Part shown: positions 42,088 to 49,366 of the stretch, piece after piece
How the letters are laid out: the number at the start of each line of letters is the position of its first letter
How positions within the stretch are numbered: the stretch's first letter is position 1
Assembly (NCBI GenBank): GCA_902789415.1
Contig: CADAOD010000013.1
Location: forward strand, 1 to 55,405
Source: an uncultured Prevotellaceae bacterium
Lineage (GTDB): Bacteria; Bacteroidota; Bacteroidia; Bacteroidales; Bacteroidaceae
Reading direction: 5' to 3'
DNA length: 55,405 bases
Program-made: the position numbers and the translations under genes
The notes under the pieces: generated by a model
Seen by the model: the letters and a program-made list of their open reading frames with translations, nothing else
What the model was told of the DNA's origin: nothing
The model's database searches: none

Positions 42088-42501
42088 GTGAACGTAGAGA
42101 AGATAGTAGATATTATTAACGCGAAGCCGAATTTAAGTACGGCCCTCGGGATGGAATTTATTTCTACTCCCGAGGTTGATACTTGTTTGGCGAAAATGAA
42201 AGTTGATGAGCGAAATCGCCAGCCATTCGGCTTTTTGAGTGGTGGCGCATCGCTGGCTCTGGCCGAGAATCTGGCTGGGGTGGCATCGTCGGCTCTCTGT
42301 CCTGGATGTGCCTGTGTGGGCATCGAGGTAACAGGTAGCCATGTAAAAGCGGTGGTTGAAGGCGACACTGTAACAGCCTTCGCAAAGATGTTGCACAAAG
42401 GTAAGACGCTGCATGTGTGGAATGTTGAGATTAAGGACACGGCAGGCGATCTGATATCGAGTGTGCGAGTTACTAACTATGTTATTAAGCAGAAGAAATA
42501 A
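42088..42501 (+). CDS. menI: Hotdog thioesterase, probable DHNA-CoA thioesterase
   Basis: PaaI/YdiI-type hotdog protein, 137 aa from GTG 42088. The ERNRQPFGFLSGGASLALAENLAG helix carries the active-site region of 1,4-dihydroxy-2-naphthoyl-CoA thioesterases. It opens the menaquinone cluster and shares one base with menF (TAATG), so hydrolysis of the MenB product is the likely role. No ATG exists near the start. GTG 42088 is chosen because the alternatives (TTG 42067 or 42074) lie in the repeat array; the start remains open. Confidence 0.82.
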   Translation: MNVEKIVDIINAKPNLSTALGMEFISTPEVDTCLAKMKVDERNRQPFGFLSGGASLALAENLAGVASSALCPGCACVGIEVTGSHVKAVVEGDTVTAFAKMLHKGKTLHVWNVEIKDTAGDLISSVRVTNYVIKQKK

Positions 42502-43556
42502 TGTCAGCATACGCTATATATAGATTACCCCATGAAAATCACGCTACTCTGATTCGTCAATCGGAGGGTGAACCTATGGAGTTGCATTCGCTGACAGAGT
42601 TGAATGGTAAACAGGGCTTTGTGGTGGCCCCTTTCGAGCTAAAGGGTGGTCAGCCCTTGGTGCTTATCCAAGGTACGCCAGAGCGGGTTGTTTTAGATAA
42701 TAAGAACGTTGTTTTAGATAATAAGAACATAAGAAACATAAATATAAGCGACAGAAATAAGGGCGCTGATTATTATAAGGTGGATTTTGCTAACTATCAT
42801 GCGCAGTTGGAGACAGGGAAGTTCCGCAAGATAGTGTTGGCGCGATGTGCCGACGAGCAGATGCCACAGGGTGTAAAACCTATCGATTTGTTTTATCATG
42901 CCTGCCAGCTTTATCCCCGTTTGTTTATCGCTTTGGTTGAGACCAAGCAGAGTGGCTGCTGGTTAACAGCTACACCTGAGATTCTGCTGGATGGTCATGG
43001 TGCCGATTGGCGTACCATCGCTTTGGCTGGTACTATGAAACTGGAGGGCGACCAACTGAATGGCGAGGGCGAATCACTAACCTGGAGCACCAAGAATATT
43101 CAGGAGCAACGCATTGTGGCCACCTATATTACTGAGTGTTTGGAGCAGTTTACTGGCGACTTTAAGGAGGAAGGTCCACGCACCGTTCGTGCCGCAAACC
43201 TGGTACACCTTAGGAGCGACTTTACCTTTAAGTTGGCCAACAATAATAAAATTGGCGATTTATTACAAGCCTTGCATCCCACACCTGCTGTGTGCGGACT
43301 GCCAAAGCGCGAGGCTTTTAAGTTTATAGTAAAGAACGAGCATACCCCACGCAGATATTACAGTGGGTTTATGGGACCTGTTTCACAGCAGGACACCCAT
43401 CTCTATGTGTCGCTTCGATGCATGAACATCGATGGCGATACGTGTCACCTCTATGCTGGTGGCGGACTGTTGAAAGACAGCGTCGAAGAGCAGGAGTGGC
43501 TTGAAACCGAAGCTAAAATGGAAACAATGAAAAAACTATTATATGTACAGCAGTAA
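42501..43556 (+). CDS. menF: Isochorismate synthase
   Basis: Converts chorismate to isochorismate, the first step of menaquinone synthesis; 351 aa. Chorismate-binding motifs are KIVLARC, TATPEILL, LAGTMKLEGD, HPTPAVCGLPK and the RRYYSGFMGP...YVSLRCM...YAGGG end. Residues about 63-83 hold two copies of VVLDNKN and an N/I-rich stretch made by a 21-bp repeat that is not part of the family. It overlaps menD by 14 bp. Confidence 0.92.
   Translation: MSAYAIYRLPHENHATLIRQSEGEPMELHSLTELNGKQGFVVAPFELKGGQPLVLIQGTPERVVLDNKNVVLDNKNIRNINISDRNKGADYYKVDFANYHAQLETGKFRKIVLARCADEQMPQGVKPIDLFYHACQLYPRLFIALVETKQSGCWLTATPEILLDGHGADWRTIALAGTMKLEGDQLNGEGESLTWSTKNIQEQRIVATYITECLEQFTGDFKEEGPRTVRAANLVHLRSDFTFKLANNNKIGDLLQALHPTPAVCGLPKREAFKFIVKNEHTPRRYYSGFMGPVSQQDTHLYVSLRCMNIDGDTCHLYAGGGLLKDSVEEQEWLETEAKMETMKKLLYVQQ
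42687..42728 (+). repeat. Two 21-bp repeats translated inside menF
   Basis: Two identical units of 21 bp (42687-42707 and 42708-42728), each ending TTAGATAATAAGAAC. They encode VVLDNKN twice. The 19 bases TTAGATAATAAGAACATAA (42714-42732) recur exactly at the menE stop (48017-48035). Confidence 0.9.
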
Positions 43557-45234
43557 ACAAAACGTAAACATACTAACAAGCTTGTTGGTAGCCCATGGAG
43601 TGAGATATGCAGTGGTTTGTCCCGGTAGTCGTAACTCACCTATCGTACACAATCTGAATGAGTGCCCAGAAATCGAGTGCTATCCAGTGACGGATGAGCG
43701 TAGTGCAGGATTCTATGCCTTGGGTATAGCCCAGGTGGTGCATCGGCCAGTGGTGGTTTGTGTCACCAGTGGCACTGCGTTGCTTAATCTGGCCCCAGCT
43801 GTGGCTGAGGCTTATTATCAGCACATGCCATTGGTGGTGATTTCGGCAGATCGCCCTGAACAGTGGATCGACCAGTTGGATGGTCAGACGCTGCCTCAGC
43901 CCGATGCCTTAGGACGCTTTGTGAAGAAAGCCGTTAACCTGCCCGAGGTGTATAACGATGAGTTGCACTGGTACTGCAACCGTCTGGTTAACGAGGCCAT
44001 GAACGAGACCACTCACCACGGCAATGGTCCTGTACATATCAATGTTCCTATTTCAGAGCCTTTGTTCGAATACGATGTCGAGCAGTTGCCCGAGGAGCGT
44101 GTTATCCAGTTGCTGCCCCCACGCAGCAACCAGTCGCTGATAGCCCTGGAGTGTGCCGGACAGTTTGCTGTGGCCAAGAAACCCATGGTGGTGATTGGTC
44201 AGTTGTCAACAGGCGAGCTCATCCCTCAGGAGTTGTTTATGCTCTCGCAGTGTGCTGTGGTGGTGCACGAGGCGCTGAGTGTGGGTAATGGCAGTACCAA
44301 TTTCGATGAGGTCATCCATGTATTGGGCGATAATCCTGCTTACCAGCCCGACTTTGTGCTTTACGTGGGTGACACGCTGGTGAGCAAGCGTTTCAAGAAG
44401 TGGTTACGAGGTCTGAAGGATGTGCACATCTGGGCTGTCACAGAGGATGGTAGCATCCACGATACCTCGATGCAGCTTTATGGCGTTATCGAGGGTAGTC
44501 CTGCCGACGTGATCGACGACCTGGTGAATGCCGTACGCTATAAGGCCATCAGCTCTACTGCTACCTTCAAGGCCCGTTGGGACCAGGCCACTCGTTTGGC
44601 TGCCTATCGCGCCATGAAGTTCCAACCCGAGTACTCTCAGATGGCTACTGTGAAGTACTTGGAGGAGAAGTTGGGCAAGGCCATCTATCGTTATATCCAC
44701 TATGGCAACAGCAGTCCTATCCGCATGGCCAATATCTTTGCACGCCACTATGTGTTCTGCAACCGTGGTGTGAATGGCATCGATGGTTCGTTGTCGACAG
44801 CAGCTGGCTGCTCGATTGTGACTGGCGACGAGAAGGTGCTGTGCGTGTTGGGCGACCTGAGTTTCTTCTACGATCAGAATGCCCTTTGGAATCAGAATCT
44901 GAATGGCAACCTGCATATCATTGTGCTGAATAATGGTAAGGGAGCCATCTTCAACTTGTTGAAGGGACTGGAGAAGAGTCCGGCACGCGACAAGTATGTT
45001 GCGGCACAGCATCAGACCACAGCGCAGGGCATCTGCAAGCAGAACAATATCCGTTATATGAAAGCCACCAATATGGAGGAGATGCAGAAAGGCATCGATA
45101 CATTACTGAATAAGAAATCAACACGTCCAGTATTGTTGGAGGTCTTTACAGATTCTGAGGAGGATGAGCGTGTTATCAAATCATATTATCAAATTTTGAA
45201 AAATGAGAAACTGGCAAACGATAAGAGAGTTTAA
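43543..45234 (+). CDS. menD: SEPHCHC synthase MenD
   Basis: Thiamine-diphosphate enzyme joining isochorismate and 2-oxoglutarate; 563 aa. [23 protein letters not shown] (cofactor Glu) and [19 protein letters not shown] mark the N-terminal domain. [16 protein letters not shown] and the following [15 protein letters not shown] form the ThDP/Mg site. It overlaps menF (14 bp) and menB (32 bp). Confidence 0.95.
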   Translation: MYSSKQNVNILTSLLVAHGVRYAVVCPGSRNSPIVHNLNECPEIECYPVTDERSAGFYALGIAQVVHRPVVVCVTSGTALLNLAPAVAEAYYQHMPLVVISADRPEQWIDQLDGQTLPQPDALGRFVKKAVNLPEVYNDELHWYCNRLVNEAMNETTHHGNGPVHINVPISEPLFEYDVEQLPEERVIQLLPPRSNQSLIALECAGQFAVAKKPMVVIGQLSTGELIPQELFMLSQCAVVVHEALSVGNGSTNFDEVIHVLGDNPAYQPDFVLYVGDTLVSKRFKKWLRGLKDVHIWAVTEDGSIHDTSMQLYGVIEGSPADVIDDLVNAVRYKAISSTATFKARWDQATRLAAYRAMKFQPEYSQMATVKYLEEKLGKAIYRYIHYGNSSPIRMANIFARHYVFCNRGVNGIDGSLSTAAGCSIVTGDEKVLCVLGDLSFFYDQNALWNQNLNGNLHIIVLNNGKGAIFNLLKGLEKSPARDKYVAAQHQTTAQGICKQNNIRYMKATNMEEMQKGIDTLLNKKSTRPVLLEVFTDSEEDERVIKSYYQILKNEKLANDKRV

Positions 45235-46054
45235 GGAGATTTTATTTGAAGAGTATAATGGTATCGCCAAGATTACGATCAATCGTCCACGCTATCGCAA
45301 TGCTTTTACCCCCAAGACCACTTGGGAGCTGAGTCAGGCATTTGCCATGTGCCGCGAGATGCAGGACATCAGTGTGGTATTGCTTACTGGTGCCATGAGC
45401 GAGGTGCCCGAGGGTAAGACTCTGGCCGATGTAAAGCATGCATTCTGCAGTGGTGGCGATATGCACGTAAAGGGTCGTGGAGGTTATGTAGATGAAGAGG
45501 GTGTGCCCCGTTTGAGCGTGCTCGATGTGCAGATGCAGATTCGTCGCCTGCCCAAGCCTGTTATTGCGATGGTGAATGGTTATGCCATTGGTGGCGGACA
45601 TGTGTTGCACCTGGTTTGTGACCTGACGATTGCCTCTGAGAATGCTATCTTTGGTCAGACTGGTCCTAAGGTAGGTTCGTTCGATGCAGGTTTTGGTTCG
45701 TCGTACCTGGCTCGTATAGTTGGTCAGAAGAAGGCGCGTGAGATTTGGTTCCTCTGTCGCCAGTACACAGCCAAGGAGGCCGAAGAGATGGGTATGGTAA
45801 ACAAGGTGGTGCCTATCGAGCGTCTGGAGGACGAGTGCGTAGAGTGGGCTGAGATTATGATGGAACGTTCGCCCTTGGCCCTGCGTATGATCAAGGCTGG
45901 ACTGAATGCCGAGTTGGATGGTCAGGCTGGAATCCAGGAGTTGGCAGGCGATTGCACCATGCTGTACTACTTCCTGGATGAGGCTCAGGAGGGTGGCAAG
46001 GCTTTCCTTGAAAAGCGCAAGCCCAACTTCAAAAAATACCCCAAAATGCCATGA
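45203..46054 (+). CDS. menB: 1,4-dihydroxy-2-naphthoyl-CoA synthase
   Basis: Crotonase-fold ring-closing enzyme, 283 aa. [25 protein letters not shown] (oxyanion hole), [20 protein letters not shown] and [19 protein letters not shown] (active Asp) are diagnostic. It starts 32 bp before the menD stop and overlaps menC by ATGA. Confidence 0.95.
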   Translation: MRNWQTIREFKEILFEEYNGIAKITINRPRYRNAFTPKTTWELSQAFAMCREMQDISVVLLTGAMSEVPEGKTLADVKHAFCSGGDMHVKGRGGYVDEEGVPRLSVLDVQMQIRRLPKPVIAMVNGYAIGGGHVLHLVCDLTIASENAIFGQTGPKVGSFDAGFGSSYLARIVGQKKAREIWFLCRQYTAKEAEEMGMVNKVVPIERLEDECVEWAEIMMERSPLALRMIKAGLNAELDGQAGIQELAGDCTMLYYFLDEAQEGGKAFLEKRKPNFKKYPKMP

Positions 46055-47067
46055 TGTTTGAAATAGAAAAAAAGATATTGCATTTTAAACAACCCGCGGG
46101 GACTTCTCGCGGGGTTTATTTAACCCGCAAGCTGTGGTTGATTCATCTGAGTGATGGCGATAAGCATGGCGTGGGTGAGTGTGCACCGTTGCCCGATTTG
46201 AGTTGCGATGCGATGCCTGATGAGCAGTATGAGACCAAACTGAATGAATTTTGTGAGGCATTCTGCGCCAAGGGCGAGATAGATTACGATGCCCTGCGCG
46301 ATTATCCTTCGATGCTGTTCGGATTGGAAACAGCCTGGCTGAATCTGCAGAAAGGCGAAAAACTCTTCGATACCGCTTTTGCCCGTGGCGAGGTGGGCAT
46401 CCCCATCAACGGCTTAGTGTGGATGGGCAACTACCAGGAGATGCTGCAACGCATGGAAGAGAAACTGAAATTGGGCTTCCGCTGCGTAAAACTCAAGATA
46501 GGTGCCATCGACTTTGAGAAAGAGTTTGATTTGGTAAAGCGTATCCGCGAGCGTTTCTCGCATCACGAGGTTGAGCTGCGTTTGGATGCCAATGGTGGCT
46601 TTACTTACGATGAGGCGCTGTATAAGCTCGAACTCCTGTCGCAATACAATATCCATTCTATCGAGCAACCCATCAAGCAAGGTCAGTGGGCTTATATGGC
46701 CGAGCTCTGTAGAGAGTCGCCCCTGCCCATCGCCCTCGACGAGGAGCTGATAGGTGTGAACGATGCTGAGATGAAACGTCATATGCTCGAAATCATCAAG
46801 CCCCGTTACATCATCCTCAAGCCCTCATTGCATGGTGGTATGATGGGCTGTAAGGAGTGGATTGATATCGCAAAGAGCATGGGTATTGGTTCGTGGATAA
46901 CCTCTGCCCTCGAGAGTAATATCGGCCTGAATGCCATCGCCCAGTTTGCCTCGAGTGTATATGGCGATCACATCACCATGCCCCAGGGCTTAGGTACAGG
47001 TCAGCTGTTTACTGATAATATCGAGATGCCCCTCGAGATTCGTGGCGATCAACTATGGCGTTTGTAG
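46051..47067 (+). CDS. menC: o-Succinylbenzoate synthase
   Basis: Enolase-superfamily dehydratase, 338 aa. KLKIGAIDF (catalytic Lys), [15 protein letters not shown] and ALDEEL (metal ligands Asp, Glu, Asp) and ILKPSLHGG (second Lys) are in the usual order. A second ATG at 46054 is an alternative start. The end overlaps menE by 13 bp. Confidence 0.94.
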   Translation: MMFEIEKKILHFKQPAGTSRGVYLTRKLWLIHLSDGDKHGVGECAPLPDLSCDAMPDEQYETKLNEFCEAFCAKGEIDYDALRDYPSMLFGLETAWLNLQKGEKLFDTAFARGEVGIPINGLVWMGNYQEMLQRMEEKLKLGFRCVKLKIGAIDFEKEFDLVKRIRERFSHHEVELRLDANGGFTYDEALYKLELLSQYNIHSIEQPIKQGQWAYMAELCRESPLPIALDEELIGVNDAEMKRHMLEIIKPRYIILKPSLHGGMMGCKEWIDIAKSMGIGSWITSALESNIGLNAIAQFASSVYGDHITMPQGLGTGQLFTDNIEMPLEIRGDQLWRL

Positions 47068-48020
47068 ACGAGTGGAATAACGATTCGGCGTATGTTGAGG
47101 TGAAGACCAGCGGTAGCACTGGCGAGCCTAAACGTATGCTGGTTGAGAAGCGCAGGATGCTGAACTCTGCGCGCATAACCTGCGACTTTTTAGGTCTGAA
47201 ACCAGGCGATACAGCCCTGCTGTGTATGAGTACCGATTATATCGCAGGCAAGATGATGGTAGTTCGTTCCATAGAGCGCCGTCTCAAATTAATCGAAGTG
47301 CCCCCTTCCGGTCATCCATTGGATAATGGTCCATGGTCCATGGTTAATGGTCAATTATCTTTTGCCGCTATGGTGCCCATGCAGGTGTATAACTCGTTGC
47401 AGGTGCCTGAGGAGAAGGAACGATTGATGGCTATCCGTCACCTGATTATTGGTGGTGGTGCGATTGACGAGGAGATGGAGGCTGAACTGCGCAGTTTCCC
47501 CAATGCCGTGTGGAGCACCTATGGCATGACTGAAACCCTCTCGCACATAGCCCTGCGACGCATCAGTGGTCCTGAGGCCTCAGAGTGGTACACCCCTTTC
47601 CCTACGGTAACGCTGAGCACTAACGATGAGGGCTGTCTGGTGATTGATGCCCCAGAGGTATGCGCCCAAACGCTCGTTACCAACGATATTGTAGAGTTGA
47701 AGCCCGATGGCCGATTCCGTATCCGTGGTCGCAAGGATAATGTCATCTGTTCGGGTGGTATCAAGATACAGATCGAGGAGGTTGAGCAGGCTTTAAAGAA
47801 GTACGTGCGCGTACCTTATATAATAAGTAAGCGTAAGGACCCGAAGTTTGGCGAGATAGTGGTGCTGCTTACAGAGGGCGATACCGCCCAGGTGCAAACC
47901 ATCTGCCAGCAAGTGCTGCCTAAGTACCATCAACCCAAGCTGTATCTAAAGATAGATAAGATACCCCTTACCGAAACAGGCAAACCCGCCCGCAAAAAAA
48001 TCCTCGAACTTTGTTCTTAG
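47055..48020 (+). CDS. menE: o-Succinylbenzoate-CoA ligase, short form
   Basis: Adenylate-forming ligase, 321 aa, shorter than typical MenE (about 450) as in Bacteroidetes. The P-loop is TSGSTGEPKRM (18-28), with STYGMTETLSHIAL, DIVELKPDGRFRIRGRKDNVI and the catalytic Lys near TGKPARK. Residues 88-101 (PLDNGPWSMVNGQL) are encoded by a 7-bp repeat array between the core strands. The stop codon lies in the left arm of a hairpin. Confidence 0.92.
   Translation: MAFVDEWNNDSAYVEVKTSGSTGEPKRMLVEKRRMLNSARITCDFLGLKPGDTALLCMSTDYIAGKMMVVRSIERRLKLIEVPPSGHPLDNGPWSMVNGQLSFAAMVPMQVYNSLQVPEEKERLMAIRHLIIGGGAIDEEMEAELRSFPNAVWSTYGMTETLSHIALRRISGPEASEWYTPFPTVTLSTNDEGCLVIDAPEVCAQTLVTNDIVELKPDGRFRIRGRKDNVICSGGIKIQIEEVEQALKKYVRVPYIISKRKDPKFGEIVVLLTEGDTAQVQTICQQVLPKYHQPKLYLKIDKIPLTETGKPARKKILELCS
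47316..47357 (+). repeat. Translated 7-bp repeat array in menE
   Basis: Six heptamers: CCATTGG, ATAATGG, TCCATGG, TCCATGG, TTAATGG, TCAATTA. The 42 bp are exactly 14 codons, giving residues 88-101 in frame. On the opposite strand the units read like TTGACCA, related to the array at 37084. Confidence 0.85.
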
Positions 48021-48053
48021 ATAATAAGAACATAATGTTTTCTTATTATCTAA
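48017..48053. terminator. Palindromic hairpin at the menE stop
   Basis: TTAGATAATAAGAA (48017-48030) and TTCTTATTATCTAA (48040-48053) form a perfect 14-bp stem with a 9-nt loop; the menE stop is inside the left arm. It shares its sequence with the menF repeats. Confidence 0.7.
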
Positions 48054-48092
48054 AAATAGTGAGTGGGACTACTCTCGCGAGCAGTCCCACTC
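48052..48092 (-). terminator. aroB terminator hairpin
   Basis: GAGTGGGACT (48061-48070) and AGTCCCACTC (48083-48092) form a 10-bp stem with an inner CTCGCGAG palindrome. Read on the minus strand it is followed by ACTATTTTT, so it suits the end of aroB. It may also stop menE transcripts. Confidence 0.7.
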
Positions 48093-48161
48093 TGATTAGT
48101 TAGTAATATGATTAGGTCTATTAAAAAGTTGAATTGTTTTGAGCAAAAAACTTCAGCGGCA

Positions 48162-49211
48162 TTAGCCTTCTCTATAAAAGTCGAATGCTTCATAGATCTC
48201 TTCCTTCGTAGCAGTCTGGTCGATGAGGATATCGCCTACACCTCCCAAAAGCGTAAAGTTAATAATGCCGGCTATATTTTTCTTGTCGTGCGTCATCAGC
48301 TCCAGTAGGGTGGGGTAATCATCGCACGTAATATTCATTTTTCCGTAGTGATCCAATATGAATCTTACCGTCTGGCGCATCTTATCTGTGGGGAATCCCG
48401 TTTTGATGGCGCTCAGGTACAGCTCTACTATCAGGCCCCATGCCACAGCATAGCCATGCAGTACTGGGGTGTGCTTCAGGGCGAACGATTCGAACGCATG
48501 TCCAGCGGTATGACCCAAGTTCAGCGCCTTGCGTATGCCCTTCTCGGTAGGGTCTTCAGTTACGATGTGCTGTTTTACAGCTACCGACTCGGCCACCATG
48601 CGTTGCAACTGTGCCAAATCGGGCTTCTCAATGTCGAACGATAGCAGCTCGCCCAGCATCTTTGTGTCCTTAATCAGGCCGTGTTTCAGCATCTCGGCAT
48701 AGCCCGACAGCAGGTTCTCGGTATCCAGCGTCTTCAGGAATTCGGTATCCAGAATCACGCTCTTGGCATTGTTAAACACGCCAATCTCGTTTTTCAAACC
48801 TAAGAAGTTAATGCCTGTCTTACCACCTACCGAAGCATCTACCATTGATAGCAGGGTAGTGGGTATGTTAATGTAGTTAATACCGCGCTTAAACGTTGAT
48901 GCTGCAAAACCACCCAAATCAGTTACCATGCCACCACCTATATTTATTAATAAGGTGTGACGTGTGGCTCCACCCTCGCTCAGCGCCTGCCAAACATGGC
49001 TCAGCGAGTCAAGGTTCTTATGCGTATCAGTAGCTTTAATCACAATGCGTTTAGCCTCTGCCATGCCGTCGAACTTCTCGATAACAGGCAGACAACACTG
49101 GGCTGTGGTCTCGTCGGCCAGGACGAAAACCTTATCGTGCTCACACTCGGCTATGGCTTCAGCGAGCGTACGATCCAGCTGGTTTGATATGACAACTTTT
49201 TGTGGACTCAT
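48162..49211 (-). CDS. aroB: 3-dehydroquinate synthase
   Basis: Second step of the shikimate pathway to chorismate, 349 aa, NAD- and metal-dependent. NIGGGMVTDLGGFAASTFKRGI, IPTTLLSMVDASVGGKTGIN, KHGLIKD and LNLGHTAGHAFE (metal His) are all present. A start 17 codons upstream overlaps the promoter; ATG 49211 begins MSPQKVVISNQLDRTL. Chorismate made here is the substrate of MenF next door. Confidence 0.95.
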   Translation of the reverse strand: MSPQKVVISNQLDRTLAEAIAECEHDKVFVLADETTAQCCLPVIEKFDGMAEAKRIVIKATDTHKNLDSLSHVWQALSEGGATRHTLLINIGGGMVTDLGGFAASTFKRGINYINIPTTLLSMVDASVGGKTGINFLGLKNEIGVFNNAKSVILDTEFLKTLDTENLLSGYAEMLKHGLIKDTKMLGELLSFDIEKPDLAQLQRMVAESVAVKQHIVTEDPTEKGIRKALNLGHTAGHAFESFALKHTPVLHGYAVAWGLIVELYLSAIKTGFPTDKMRQTVRFILDHYGKMNITCDDYPTLLELMTHDKKNIAGIINFTLLGGVGDILIDQTATKEEIYEAFDFYREG

Positions 49212-49250
49212 TGTTGGTACCTTAGTTGACTTTTTAATTTTTACCGTGTG

Positions 49251-49258
49251 CAAAGATA
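49251..49258 (-). promoter_or_regulatory. aroB promoter -7 box
   Basis: Minus strand TATCTTTG (49258 down to 49251), 39 nt before the aroB ATG. The -33 box is unclear. Confidence 0.55.
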
Positions 49259-49366
49259 ACATTATTTTTTAAAAACGTAACAAAAATAGCAAAAAAATAG
49301 CTTATGGGTTAAACTTTTTTTTTGAAAAGGCGTCAAACTTTCAAAAAAATCATAGAAAAAGTAACA

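Noticed and set aside
48108-48308. Small plus-strand frame after menE
   Set aside because: Overlaps the end of aroB and lies behind two hairpins; no ribosome binding site or recognisable motif.
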